Shown piece after piece: positions 10,463-32,429 of a DNA stretch of 64,000 nt. The translations under genes and the position numbers were made by a program. The DNA comes from Lolium rigidum (Eukaryota; Streptophyta; Magnoliopsida; Poales; Poaceae), in assembly GCF_022539505.1 (NCBI RefSeq), contig NC_061512.1, positions 252,294,510 to 252,358,509 on the forward strand, written 5' to 3'. How positions within the stretch are numbered: the first letter of the stretch is position 1; the number at the start of each line of letters is the position of its first letter. The notes below the pieces were generated by a model. That model did no database searches and had not been told where the DNA came from. It saw only the letters and a program-made list of their open reading frames with translations.

Positions 10463-11204
10463 GTACTAACACCACCAAAATAGTAGAAATCTCTTTCAAA
10501 AAAAGTAGAAATCTAGCTTCTTCAAATGCGACACCTCCAAAAAAAGGAACAATGCAGTCGCCCGATCATAGATCTTAGATTTTCATCCTGAGGAAAGTTC
10601 TCACTTAAAACAATGCTTTCAACAAAGACATTGCCAGACACAGTTAATTAAGGTCAGACCTTGGATTTTCACCCTAAAAGGTAAGACTATGAACTTCTTG
10701 TGTGCATTCACTCTGACTAGCATGCCGCTGCTCCAAGCCATGAATCACCAAGCCAATTCCTTATCGCCGCCTAGATTCGAGCCACCATTGCTAGTCCTTA
10801 GATCTCGACCTCCATGACATTCCTCATTGCCGCCCAGAACTCGAACCCACCCTGCGAGGGAGAGGGAGTGCCCCGTTGTTGCCCATGCGCCCGGCCTTTG
10901 CCAACAGCACCGTCGGGCGGCGGCGAGGAGAGGGAGGGGGTAGGGAGGCTGGCGGCTAGGTTTCTTCTCCCGTCGCCCGTGGGAGCGAGGCGACAAGGAG
11001 AGGCCTAAGCGTTTTCCCAGAGCATAAACACATATACCTAATAATAAAGTATGAAGTGTTTCCGTTGTTCGGCAAGAGAGGATGTAACAAGGAGTTAGTC
11101 CATAGTATAGAGCCATCTAGACTCATTAGATCCGTTAGTTTTGCCATGTATATATTTTTACTACTCATACCAGTATCATCAATACGTGCGGAAATTCAAT
11201 TCGG
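10463..11204. other. Intergenic, no supported gene
   Basis: The sequence resembles degenerate repeat DNA. Short GC-rich open frames on both strands (10745-11116) are overlapping shadows without motifs. Confidence 0.5.
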
Positions 11205-11566
11205 CTCCCGGGTGCGTATGCTCCCTCTACCAAAAAAACATATTTCGAAATGTCAAAAAATTTGGATAAAAAATTCTACATGTACATCTCCATAATGTAT
11301 GTGCATTCGCTAAGTTTCACGAAAAACCAATATTTTTTGTGGTCTATGTAAAAGGAGAAACTTTATCTTGTGAAAAGCATTATTTTTAGCACTGAATTTT
11401 ATCTTTTTTACACACGTCACATGATAAGTCGATTTTTTATGAAACGACTTTCTGAGCGCGTAGCACGTGAAGATGTACGTACAAATTTTTTGTTTCAATT
11501 TTTTTGAAATTTAAAATGTACATAAGATGTATTTCAAAATATAGGAAGCATACGCACCCATGTTCC
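11205..11566. mobile_element. Small TIR element (MITE-like, unclassified)
   Basis: Terminal inverted repeats of about 25 bp: CTCCCGGGTGCGTATGCTCC at the left, and at the right the reverse complement of GGGTGCGTATGCTTCC. The AT-rich interior has no ORF. Length is about 360 bp. No clear TSD, so the superfamily is undecided. Confidence 0.65.
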
Positions 11567-11783
11567 AAAACACCACTCCCATGATACTATCAGATTTCCA
11601 ATCTATCTTCGCTTGTTGTTTTATGTGGAGGCAAGAAGGTGAAGTACACTATTGTTCTGAGTTTGTTTTCTGAAATATTCTTCTACTGCATATCGTCAAT
11701 TAGTAGCCTGATCTACACCATTGATCTGGTACTAGAATTTTTGTTTCTCCCACGACAAAGTTATTCAAAGGTAGGAGTGCATT

Positions 11784-12424
11784 CAAGCTTGTATTTTTTT
11801 TCGAAATGGGGGTATCTCCCCAGCCTCTGCATCAATCGATGCACACAGCTGTTTTATTTCATCGTTTCAAAATTCAAGATTCATACAACTCATGGATCAC
11901 ACAAGGTGTACATAAAAATTAACCATAGAAAAACAAAAAGGATGTGACTCTTATGCATGTTGTAATCTTCTAGTGAGCTGCCAGCCACCCTGGTTGTAGA
12001 TATCCCGAGCGACCGTCTCCAGACGGGTACACCCAAAATTCATATGTGCACGGTGAGACTCCGGTAGAAGATAAGACCACTCGTGAATCCAATGTGTAAC
12101 CATTCGGATAAACTGTAGAAAATGAGAGTTCGTGCTTTTGTTAAAAACAATATCATTACGACAATTCCAAATAGCCCACATCAAAGCACAAATACCCGTA
12201 CGTATTTGTTCCTTTGATTTTTTCTCCACTCCATTTAGCCAATTTCCAAACATATTTGTAACATTAGCTGGTGGAGGAACATTGAAAGTATATTGAATGG
12301 TTATCCAAATAAGCGTTACGAAGGGACAATCAAAAAATAAATGGTTTATTGATTCATTATCATCACAGAAAACACACTTTTTACATCCATTCAAGTTTCT
12401 TTTAGCAAGGTTACAAGCTTGTAT
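11784..12424 (-). mobile_element. 5'-truncated LINE insertion with 11-bp TSD
   Basis: Minus-strand insertion (body 11795-12413). The 3' poly(A) appears as a T run at 11794-11801. An exact 11-bp duplication, CAAGCTTGTAT, flanks it at 11784-11794 and 12414-12424. The 3' part has the CCAGCCTCTGCATC...GATGCACACAGC hairpin seen in several grass LINE tails, and two further relics in this window share it. The 5' end is truncated inside ORF2, as is usual for target-primed reverse transcription. Confidence 0.85.
11951..12411 (-). pseudogene. LINE ORF2 C-terminus, zf-RVT (zinc-binding in reverse transcriptase) domain
   Basis: The frame reads through NLAKRN, then CKKCVFC and NHLFFDC, the Cys/His pattern of the plant LINE zinc-binding domain, then a W-rich segment (ICALMWAIWNCRNDIVFN) and a stop at 11951. 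It is the end of a LINE RT protein. Only about 150 residues are present because the insertion is 5'-truncated. Confidence 0.8.
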
Positions 12425-12513
12425 ATATCATGCAGCGAAACAATAATCGTGAATTGAAAGTGCAGTATGTATGTGCTTGTCGTGAACAAATAAGTTAGTA
12501 CTCATCTCTTTTC

Positions 12514-12590
12514 GAAAAGAATGAAACGCCCTGGATTTTGCATCGAGCGATGCATGAAACCATATCTATGACAAGTTACAATTTGGTAAT
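12514..12590 (-). repeat. Degenerate LINE 3'-tail relic
   Basis: TTTTCGAAAAG followed by the TGCATCGAGCGATGCATG hairpin resembles the LINE tail at 11801-11860. It lies just beyond the stop codon of the neighbouring gene, perhaps in its 3' UTR. Confidence 0.45.
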
Positions 12591-12618
12591 TATGCCGCAC
12601 ACGCACATATACATATAC

Positions 12619-13131
12619 TCACTCTACAGGGACCGCTGCCGATTTGATCGGCGTTTTAGTTAGGGAACTGGCAGCAGGAGCATCTGCAGGCTTCTTGCCT
12701 TTCTCCCTCAGCTTGGCCGTGGCCTCCTTCATGGCCTCCTTCCTCTTCCTGCTCGCCATGACTTTGGCCTGCACGCCGCTCATGTTGGGGTCCTTCTTCT
12801 CCTTCTGCTCCGCCGGCGGCGGTGCCCGCCTCTTGGAAGCCGCCGGCGCGGCATCGACGTGGCCCAGCAGCGTGCCGGCGCCGGCGGCAGCGATCATCAC
12901 TCCCTGAAAAAACGCCCTGCAAGAAGAGCACATCAAAGGATATTACTGATACGCCTCAGAATTTCACAAGAGAAAAACAGCTGAAAATTAACTGAACCTT
13001 CTGGTGTCGCATCTGGCTGGAACGCTGCTGCTGCTCTTCTTCGGAGCAGCATTTGGAGCCGCGCCGACGGCTGCGTGCTGCACGGCGGCGGCGGCGGCGG
13101 TGTGGAGGGGCGCCATGGACTGGAGAAGCAT
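12619..13131 (-). CDS. Small, probably thylakoid-targeted protein (two exons)
   Basis: Exon 1 is 13131-12998 and exon 2 is 12916-12619. The 81-bp intron is GT...TTGCAG, and the joined frame is 143 codons. Met at 13131 is used; a second Met at 13116 (MAPLHTAAAAAV) is equally plausible. The N-terminus is alanine/serine-rich like a plastid transit peptide. It is followed by a twin-arginine plus hydrophobic stretch ending in A-x-A (RRAFFQGVMIAAAGAG...AAPAA), like a Tat-type thylakoid-lumen signal. The exon 1/2 junction falls exactly at this RR. The mature part is short, lysine-rich and predicted helical (SGVQAKVMASRKRKEAM; KLREKGKK). I do not recognise the family; plastid location is inferred from the targeting signals only. 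Neither exon alone shows the full protein. Confidence 0.7.
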
Positions 13132-14115
13132 TGCTCGCCTCGAGTTGCCGCAGTAATGGTGGTGCGGCGATTCGCATAAGCGTGTCTCAAACTCTCAATG
13201 TGCAGATGCAACCATTCGAGGGAGATAGAGGTGGCCCCACGCAGGCGTCACGTCAGCTTCCTATTGGCTGCAGACCAATGACATGGATAAGGTGCCGGAG
13301 CATATGCCATCGTTGTACTGTCTTTGTCTTGAGAAGCAACACGTACATACGAACACAAGCAGAAAATAATGACATTCAGTTTTTTTTGGTAGCTAAATAA
13401 TGACATTCAGCATTAGTACACGGGAGAAGGCCCTCTCCAAAGCCCATACGACGAACTGGGCTGGTACCTGTGAACACTCTGGAACTGGAAATTCTACAGG
13501 GCTGTATTGTCCGAGAGACTGGAGCCATGGAAAGTGAGATGGCACAGTGCTCCTTTATTCATGAGGGGAGACTTTCCAACGAAGAGGTACATCCCTAGCA
13601 AAACATGCTTTAGGTTTAGATGAGGGTCGCCATTGTGGCTGATTATGCTTCCTTAGTTTATTTCTACTCCCGTAAACATCAACATTCATCAATAAAATTT
13701 CCCACCATTTTTTCCCTTCTATAATAACAAATGTCTAGTCTCTTGCTATAAAAAAGTGTCTAGTTTCTTTTTTCTATCCGATCCAATAAAAGGTTGGGCT
13801 CCACTATCATCAACATATCAAGGACAACCCTATTAAGTTTAAGGTGACTAACGAAAGCAAAATCAGGATTACAACATCACACGGGTCGATCGCAAATGTG
13901 CATAGGTAATTGCAATGACCTCGATTTCCTACCACAAAGGCACAAACGGCCATTCATATGTGCATTGGTTAGACTAGGACGACTCTCTAGCACAACCCTT
14001 TGTAGAAACATCGCCTCCATCCTATAAGAAAAACACGAGAATAGATGGCGTACTTGTCTCTTCTTCCGTGCAGAATTAGCAAGTTACTCTTTCAATCCAT
14101 TACATTTTCACCATG
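13132..14115. other. Upstream region of the 12.6-13.1 kb gene; intergenic
   Basis: Holds the probable promoter of the minus-strand gene, including two CCAAT/ATTGG motifs near 13263 and 13276. A short direct repeat of AAATAATGACATTCAG occurs at about 13366-13381 and 13395-13410, separated by a T tract. No ORF is supported. Confidence 0.5.
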
Positions 14116-14118
14116 TTA

Positions 14119-15006
14119 GAGCATCTCCAGCCGTCTCTCCGACGAGGCTCCCGACATCCCTTTTTTTTTTATCCGGATAGCGTTATTCGGCCCAGTCACG
14201 CCCCCGGCTCCTCGTTTTCACCCGGAATACGTCCTTAATCCATCCAGAGAGCCTAGGCCATCCCCGTGCCCCGGGAAGCGCCCGGGGACTCCGGACGAAA
14301 CAAAAACGCGCGAAACATCGAGCGGGCCAGCGATGTCGGTCGCAGAAGGGCTAGTTCCCTCCATTTTTTTGTTTTCCCTCCAAAATGCGTCGCATATCCC
14401 CATTTTCTCCGCCGAATGTCGGTCGCAGAAGGGCTAGTTCCCTCCATTTTTTCGTTTTCCCTTCAAAATGCGGTGTCGGTCGCAGAAGGAGATGCTCGCC
14501 AACTAGGGCGTCCGGATCGCATTGCTGAAGGCAACCTCTGCGGCGAAGAAGAGGAACACTAACCTGGCATTCCTGGTCGGCGGCAACGACGACAAGATGG
14601 ACGAGGAGACGAGGGCTTGGTACGACGCCCATCGCCAAGACATCGTCCGGCCTCCGTCGACTTCTTCGCCCCCCTCTTCGACGTCCACTCCCGCCGCTGC
14701 GACACCGGCGACCAACGACGCATCGCTACCCGATTCCGCGCCATACGAGGCGCATGAAGGGACCGCCGATGTTCCTATAATTATCTAGTTTCTGTTTCGA
14801 TCGCCGGAATGTGGCTAATCCAATCGCCAAACTATTGTGCGATGCTTTTGTGTAGCGGGAGGATGATTTTTTTAAACTATCCCCGCTGATGGCGAATACC
14901 GGGGTGCGACTGGGGAAACGTTGCCACCCACGCCCTTTTTTCATCCAATCCGGCGTTTGTTAAATCCGGATTTCCGCCTGGGGGGCTCAAACGGCTGGAG
15001 ATGCTC
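14119..15006. mobile_element. PIF/Harbinger-type element, 888 bp
   Basis: Perfect terminal repeats GAGCATCTCCAGCCG / CGGCTGGAGATGCTC flanked by TTA on both sides (14116-14118 and 15007-15009), the 3-bp TSD of PIF/Harbinger. The interior has three tandem-like copies of a unit beginning GTCGGTCGCAGAAGG (about 14334, 14418 and 14474), then a coding remnant. No transposase DDE domain, so it is non-autonomous. Confidence 0.85.
14522..14788 (+). pseudogene. Remnant ORF inside the PIF/Harbinger element
   Basis: About 88 codons starting at an ATT/TTG-like position. The string MDEETRAWYDAHRQDIV resembles the C-terminal part of the Myb/NAM-associated accessory protein of PIF/Harbinger elements, but this is from memory of family style and is weak. 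It is followed by a Ser/Thr/Pro-rich tail. It may be a captured fragment of ORF1. Confidence 0.35.
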
Positions 15007-15009
15007 TTA

Positions 15010-16309
15010 TCCTTAGTGGTAATGCCATTGTGCCATATTAGCCAAAGCCAAAATTTGATGTTGAGGGATATCTTAGCTTTCCTCACATGTGTTTGAATGA
15101 TCTTTTAAATTTTATTGTTGAAAATATGGACATTGACTTGACAATGAACTTTTGAGATTTAGTAACCAACTTCCATTTAGATTGATGACGGTCATCGTTA
15201 AGCGCCACCTCCAATGACATGATTTTGATTAGTGTGACTCTCCATTTAGGTGCCGTCTCCTAAAGCTTTAAAATTCTATCTCGTGTCTGCTAGTACATCC
15301 ACAGAAACAATATAAGAAATGATATTTAAGATTAGTAGGTCCACAAAAACACCTTCTCGATAATCAGTTGACCGTTCATTTCCCACTTCCACTTCCTCCC
15401 CTCCAAATGTGTTGTTCCCATTGGGTTTTGCCATATAGGTCGACGGGGTGGCTGAACTCCGTGTAAACGATGAGTACCCATCACTTCCCAACATAAAATA
15501 AGCATCGTTAGGCTAGATCGAGGTGCTAACCTTAATTGAAATCCCCCCACACAAGCTCATACAATCTTTTTTCTTGTTTCTTTTTGACTTTTAGCTTGAC
15601 CATTGCCATGTTATTTTTTGTTCATCATATCCCCTTTTCTTATAATTAAAGCACGCCGAGCTTCTTGAAGAAAAGATGAAGTCGAGCCCCATGCACCGCG
15701 CGCCTTGATGATGTCACTACAAGTCGAGGCACGGAACTAGGGGAAGAACACCACGGGAGAGGAGGGCGACGATGCGGTGCTGACAAACGACGAAGTGCAA
15801 GAAGGGAGAAAGGGCCAGATGAGTCGAGAAAAACGGAGGTACAGAATGTTGTTTGTGCTCGAAAGGATATATACAAGGGCGGATTCCATTCCTTTGTAAT
15901 TCTCGAATTGTCGCCGAGGGTTAACCCAACGTTCCTTGTGTCCGAAGGAAAAACAAGTACCAAACGGAAAGTTCCAAACAGAGAGAAAAAAAAACGGTTT
16001 TGACCCCGTGCCGGAGCGCGACCGTCGGTCGGGCCCACCCGACCAGCGTCCTGTCTCGACTGTCCCCGGACCGCATCAAGATTCGCGCCACCTCAACGTC
16101 CTCGCACCGCCAGCCGTGCGATCGGTCCAGTAACCGCAGGGAGCGCCACGCGAGCCCCGACCGGTTCCACCTTCCCCGCCCCGTCGCCTGCTCTCCCATT
16201 CCCACAACTACCTCCATTCCCCTCCCATGGCCATCGCGCGCTTGTCCCTCCCCTCCTCCTCCCAGAAACCCTAGCGCCCCGCTCCCCGCTCCCCGCCCCT
16301 TCCCCCACC
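15010..16309. other. Intergenic and 5' flank of the C2-GRAM gene
   Basis: 15010-15900 shows no gene. 16000-16309 is GC-rich, without a good TATA box, with CT-rich sequence ending ...TTCCCCCACCATG; it is the probable promoter/5' UTR of the downstream gene. Long open frames across 16000-16700 are composition artefacts that read through the first intron. Confidence 0.5.
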
Positions 16310-26800
<10,491 letters not shown>

Positions 26801-27354
26801 CTATTTGTGGTTATGCTGTCGTATGTAGGATTATAGCAACTGTCCCCTAATAGTTTATAATGTTATACCCAGATGAAGGCACGGTGGTTTTGTAGCTGTA
26901 ACTGTAACTAGTCCAAAATTCCATATGATCAGCTGCCTTCAAGAACAATGTTTACGAGATCTCATACTAGTATATAAACTCTTTTCCAATTGGTTAATTT
27001 ATATTTGTAAAGTGGCCAACATAGTGCAGGCAATAAGGATGTCAGTACATGGTTCTCGTGGGTCTGGTACCTGGGGGTTGCTCCGAGAAGAAAAAAACTT
27101 TTTCTTTCTCGTCCACTACATGTTCCTTTTAGGCAGTGGCAGTTTAGTCCATCGTTAGTTGGATGGTTGGTGCAAGGCCAGAAATTGGACCACATTGATT
27201 CCGCTCTTTCCTGTTATTCGCCTCAGGACATGTTTTCAGTTGCATTTTGTGAAAATTCCTCCCTGACGTCAGATCGAGTTTCCCCTGAAACACAGCTGTG
27301 TATATATTGAATAAAATTCGAAAATCCATTGCATGTTTTTTTTCCCATTGCAGG
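26801..27354. other. 3' flank of the BAGP1-like gene
   Basis: The probable 3' UTR starts after TAA at 26800. Candidate AATAAA-type poly(A) signals occur at about 27309. No other gene seen. Confidence 0.45.
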
Positions 27355-27490
27355 CCTTTTTTTTTCTTCTTTCCAGAAAGCGGTTTTCCAGCCTCTACAT
27401 CAATTGATGCAGACAGTATTTTATTACTTTATTAAGACAAGTATTACAAGTTACTACACATGGAGCAGGTAAGGTCTCAATATGAACGAG
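27355..27490 (-). mobile_element. LINE 3'-tail fragment
   Basis: A T tract, then CCAGCCTCTACATCAATTGATGCAGACAG and TTTTATTACTTTATTAAGAC, matching the tail signature of the other LINE copies in the window. No ORF. Confidence 0.55.
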
Positions 27491-28009
27491 CCATCTAAAA
27501 ATGGCAAACATATGCAGCGCTGTTGTGTCCAATATCCATAGTTTGATGGGTCTTTGCGGGCTGCAAGCCTCTTATTATGTAGTATAACTTATAACTGTGT
27601 GTGAGCACGCGGTTATGGTTTCTCCGTGCCGGGCATTGCTAGACTGCTGCTAGTGCTAACCGTAGCTGTATTTTGTTCCACTATATTTTGAAAAGAAAGA
27701 GACACAATGCCAACGGAATTTCCTTAAAAAACATGTACAACTCTTCTGTATATAATTTTTTTATTCTATCTAATCCATCTCTGCAGATGTTCTGCCTTTA
27801 TCCTTAAAAAAAGAGGGAATTTTGGCAGTCCACCGTTCATGCTCCCTTGTGCACTTAAGATTGTCGAGAGCCTCATGTAAATGCCTAGATGCATTGTTCC
27901 CAAAGCCTACTACCTGCAATATCAAGGGTATCACTAGCTAGAGACCGATCTTCGCGAAGGAAAACTTCGTCCCGCACAAGTACGTACGGTTGACACGTGT
28001 CAGCCCCGC

Positions 28010-29130
28010 GTGACACGATCGTCCACGCGAGTAGAAACGTGAGCATCTCTACTACTTACATCCACGCGCGTACATCTACATACGTCTGGTCGCGCACATA
28101 CAAACACGTACGTACGGCCACGCGCATGAGCAAGTACAGATACGTTGCGCACACGAGCAAGTGGAGGTACACTCGCGCCAACAAGCAAGTATAGTCACGC
28201 ACACGAGTAAGTAGATGTCGTGAAGTACAATCCCTAGGGGTGTAAATAGATAGGATAATTTTCGTACCGAAACCAGCCCCAAATCCCCCCGTTTTAAGGT
28301 GTCCATTATCGATTTTAAAGAATCCGATGGATAAGGATGTCCGATTTCGAAGTGGTGCTCCGGATACAGTATAGGATATGGTATAGCAAATAACATGCTG
28401 ATATGGATTATCCGAAATTTAATTAGGATAATCCGAAGGTTTTAAACCGGATAATCTGATTTTGAGTAGACCCAAGGCCAATCTCACAAGGTTAGTAGTT
28501 ATTGAGTTACCGAATTCATTTGGTGAACATGTTTAGCTCTAAATTCTATCAGTATTTGCGTAAATTGTGTCTCTTTTTTTCTTAACTACATAAGAATTAA
28601 AAGTTCAAATCCCTCTCAAGATTTGTAAAAACTATACTATGTATCAACCGATAAGAGCATACATCTGAATATTTTTGTTTCCGGTTCACATCGGCCTTGT
28701 TTACGATTCGAATCTGCAGTCCTATATATTCGCATTCGAATCCGTAGATTCGAATCTGAAACCGGTTAATATCCGCTCCGATCCGAATCCGAGAAACATA
28801 TGTGGTAAAGGATATGGTATGAGCGAAATCCGATCCGATCCGTTTACACCCCTAAATCGCGCACACGAGCAAGTACATGTACATAAGTACAATCGCGCAC
28901 ACGAGCAAATATAGGTACATAAGTACATCTATGCACACGAGGAAGTACATGTACAGTCGCGCACACGAACAAGTAAATGTAAAGAAGTACAGTCACACAC
29001 ACGAGCAAGTACATGTACGGAAGTACAACCGCAACAAGTACTGGTACAAAAAAGTACACTCGTGCACATGAGCAAGTACAAGTACAGAATTACAGGTATA
29101 GTCATACACATGGGCAAGTATAGAGTAAAA
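28010..29130. repeat. Degenerate minisatellite, CGCACACGAGCAAGTACA-type unit
   Basis: Units of about 25-35 bp built on CGCACACGAGCAAGTAC and GTACATAAGTACA words run from about 28010 to 28234 and resume at 28857-29130. The break is exactly the hAT MITE. Copies are diverged from each other. Confidence 0.75.
28235..28854. mobile_element. hAT-like MITE inside the minisatellite
   Basis: Termini TAGGGGTGTAAA and TTTACACCCCTA, a pattern common to plant hAT MITEs. The 620-bp interior is rich in GGATA/TATCC words. Flanks AATCCC and AATCGC suggest an imperfect TSD that rejoins one minisatellite unit. Confidence 0.75.
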
Positions 29131-29540
29131 AACTGCACTAAATACACTAAAAACAAAAGTATTGAAGGAGTACAATTAGGTACACAACATAAGTACAATC
29201 ATATTAGTATTGGAAGTACGAAAAAAGTATCTTGAAACATATCAATATGAGATCTAGTTTTGAAGGTCTTGACGTGAGGGTCTTAAAAGTGAAAACGGTT
29301 CGTAATTTGAACTTACGGTCCTCAAGATATTTCATTTTGAAAAAACGAATCTAAAAAACAAAGGGAAAACTGAACCATCACCTCACCTGTGCTTCTCTCT
29401 CCTCTCTCATCCCCACCCTGCTTTCCTTGCACACTTGGTGAGTAGGGAGACCACTTCCCAGCAAAATTCTCACACCACAACGCGCCACGTGTCGCATGCG
29501 GAGAGACTTTCGAACCTTCGTGAAGGTCGGAAGGTAGTTA

Positions 29541-31019
29541 AATTAAATAATTTATGTTGAATTCATTCCATATTTGTAAGTTTGATTTGTTTGTGGTGAA
29601 CTATTCTGTGTTTAATCACGACAGACATGATCGAAACATGACCGTCTCATGGCTAAAATAAAGTTGCGCACCCAACCAAGCAGGCTTTTCTCCATTCTTC
29701 AAATGTATGACTTCATACTTGTGTTGATCAAGTAGCAGATTTGTTTTTCTTGTACGAGCAATTAGCAGCTGAATATTTTCCATTGTGGCTGTTCAATGTT
29801 TAAGTATATGATCCAATGGTATACTTGCATTATCACCGATCCTCTTACTGTGGAGGATAGTTCTGCGTTGTAGTTGGAGATTGGGACGGTCGAGGACTTG
29901 GTACAGTTAAGCTGACTTCTCGCCAATTCCAATCAAGAATTTATCAGGAGATCGCTTCCGATATGGTATTTTATTCAGATCTCTAAACATCCATCGTCAT
30001 AGCGGTGTAATGTGTTAATCTAGGAAATAGTATCTGCCACTTGAGAAAAAAAAAAATCAAGTGCCTACCGCTTTCAAGGGGTTGGATAAAGGTTCAATCC
30101 AAATTGTCTGGATAGATGAACCACCTGATGCAATTATACCTCTTTTTCCAATGAATAAAGAAGAAGTATAAGTTATAGGAAAAAACCATAGTATGCATGA
30201 ATAGTGAATTTTCTAATCTAAAGATCTTATGTCGACCATGATGTCGTAACTGAGTAAAGTTGATATATACGTGCATAGTAAATTATGCAAAAAATAATTT
30301 CTACACAAAAAAAATATAGGTAGAAACGTCTGTGTTTGGAATTTTGGTACAGTATGAAAATATGATAATTTTCAAGTTGGAGAAAGTAACAAATTATGTC
30401 ACTTTACACCGAGCTACAGTAACTTACGGTGGCGTGGTATAAAAAAAGTATTCAAGTTATTTTTTTAAAACAAACCATAAATTATCTTACCACTTTTATT
30501 TTTATTCGCAACTTACAAGTAGTTCATATGATACACTGGTTTGCCATATTTCTCAGGGGTTAAGTGCTGAAGGGAAACGAATGTCGAAGGTAACCAGACA
30601 AGCATGAGCCAAAATATCTTGTGAAGTAGGCGTGGGAGGAACGAGTAGATTTCCGTGAAGAAAAATAATCTTATATCCAACCAAGCGAGCTCCAATTTTT
30701 TAGACACCACCAATTTAATGCCAAGAAGTATGGACACAAACCAACCATTCATGACAACTTCATGAAGCACCGTTAATATTTCATTCTTTCTATGAACGCG
30801 AATATTTCACGGTGGACAGTGGACTGTGGTTAATTAACGCGTTGGCCGTCGAGTTCGACCGAGTCTAGAAGAGCGTCGTCAGATCGATGAATTAAAGATT
30901 GTCCTGGATAGCGCGGCCACCGGCCAGATGTCCCAAGATCAATACTTTTTCCTGTGTTCCTTTACTAACAAGTAACAGCGCAAGGTATATTCCTAGTTAC
31001 TATACCTCCGTTTCAGAAT
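29541..31019. other. Intergenic, no supported gene
   Basis: AT-rich. A minus-strand open frame at 30513-30770 has a hydrophobic, protein-like composition but no recognisable motif, no partner exons and no start context, so it is not called as a gene. Confidence 0.4.
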
Positions 31020-31103
31020 TTAATTAAAATGTCTTGGGTTGGTTAACAAGGGTAGTATATTTTTATTGAGAGAAAGCCACCACGGAAGATTATATTAATT
31101 TAG
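31020..31103 (-). pseudogene. 3' end of a LINE-type RNase H sequence, cut off by the Tat element
   Basis: On the minus strand the GGAAC duplication joins 58268 to 31104. The reading frame of the 58.3-kb RNase H relic then continues for a few codons into this flank before a stop. The tail contains AATAAAAATA and a degenerate Stowaway-like end (ACCTCCGTTTCAG at about 31005). Confidence 0.55.
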
Positions 31104-31108
31104 GGAAC

Positions 31109-31669
31109 TGTCGTTGCCTATTCGACGGTACCTCGGAGGAGGGATCCTCACGAGGGGGAGAAGAAGTAGGGGCCATAGGGCGGAGTGCACTCGGGACGGT
31201 GGTACGCGATTTACCCAGCTTCGGAACACCTGCACGATGACAGGGCCTAATGCTGCTTGTCTGGAATTATCTGGGCGCTTTCAAGTTATTACAATGAGTT
31301 GTGGTTGTGCCTCTAGGGCTCCCGGGATCCGGCTTATAAAGGCGCACGGATCTAGGGTTTACATGGAGAGTCCTAGCCGGATTAAAGATTGCCTAACTAC
31401 GGTACAATGTCTTGCCGTGTACGTCAAGGATCCGCCTTCCATATACGCCGTACTGGATCCGGGTTCCTCATGGGCCTCCCTGGATCCGGCTTCCTCCGAA
31501 GGTCGGTCCGGATCCGGCTTACTGATCCTGGGTTGGACTTCATCCTTCATGATCAACAGCAACTGGGCCGCCCGATGCTGGCCACATGCCACACCACCGT
31601 CTATGGGCCACCCGGGCTTGCCGGATCTAGGCACTGTCGATGGTACACCCATGAAGTATACCCACAACA
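31109..31669 (-). repeat. 3' LTR of the Tat element
   Basis: 561 bp, TGTCGTTGCC...CCACAACA on the plus strand. The adjacent GTAGCCCCCAGAG (31670-31682) is the polypurine tract on the minus strand. The open frame 31114-31971 through it is not a gene. Confidence 0.92.
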
Positions 31670-32429
31670 GTAGCCCCCAGAGTTCTCCGAGATTCTCCTC
31701 TTGTTTCCGCCTTGCTAAAACTTTAAAGCTTCCGTCAATCTTGGTAACATGGGGAAACTTGAAGAACTCCAACTTTACATTTTTCTCTTTTCCAACTCTC
31801 AGTCGGAAATCTTCCCCATCCTGCGGGACTTCATTCATCGACAGCACACAGCATGTCTCCGGGTTACCCCCCTGCGACGAACAAGAGTTCATTTATCTTC
31901 ACGCTGCAACCCAGAATCTTAAAAGACTCAAACGGTTCCGCCAATTCTGGCGCCATTTTCGCGCGATTTGAGCGGTAAATTAACCTTAGCCATTTTTTAC
32001 CGTTAGGGTTTCGACACGTGTCGCGCATCCAACGGTGCGACGCTTGCGTTCCGACCACAGGATGCGGAGCACGAATCTCCTCCCACGGCCTATAAATATC
32101 CACCGTCAACCCTAAACTCCTCATTCACCCCCCCCCTTTCACCTCTCTGCGAAGCGCCACCTTCGAGCTCTTTCTCCACCGTGCCGGAGTCTGCCGGAAT
32201 CCCGCCGGAGTTTCGCCGGAGCTGCTTCGCCGCCGCGGAGAGTTCGTCCTGTTCTTAACTTCAGCGAGCCACCGCGCAAAAACCTCGTCGCCGGCGACTC
32301 CGACCACCGCGGAAAACATTACGGTGAGTTCTCGAGCTTCGTCCTCTCACCGTAGTTGGTAGGGATGAACTTTAGGGTGCTGACGTTGGATCCGACTAAG
32401 CAATATTTCCGCCATGGTTTCTTCTTCAG

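Larger units (their letters stand above)
27942..29540. mobile_element. Probable TIR DNA element containing a minisatellite
   Basis: Left end ACCGATCTTCGCGAAGG...GACACGTG; right end is an inverted, diverged copy (CCGACCTTCACGAAGG...GACACGTG when complemented, 29480-29537). The interior is a CGCACACGAGCAAGTAC-type minisatellite, interrupted by a hAT MITE, then AT-rich sequence. There is no transposase. Boundaries are approximate and no TSD was confirmed. Confidence 0.45.

Noticed and set aside
12644..12907. Plus-strand open frame opposite the thylakoid-type gene
   Set aside because: Antisense shadow of exon 2; the minus strand has splice sites and targeting signals.
28010..29130. CRISPR-like array
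   Set aside because: Units are degenerate and contiguous with no unique spacers, and the DNA is plant nuclear.
30513..30770. Minus-strand 85-codon hydrophobic open frame
   Set aside because: No recognised domain, no exon partners, no supporting start; may be a relic but cannot be supported.
31114..31971. 285-codon open frame at the left LTR, and its counterpart 57835-58335
   Set aside because: Both lie in the LTRs of the Tat element; repeated non-coding DNA.
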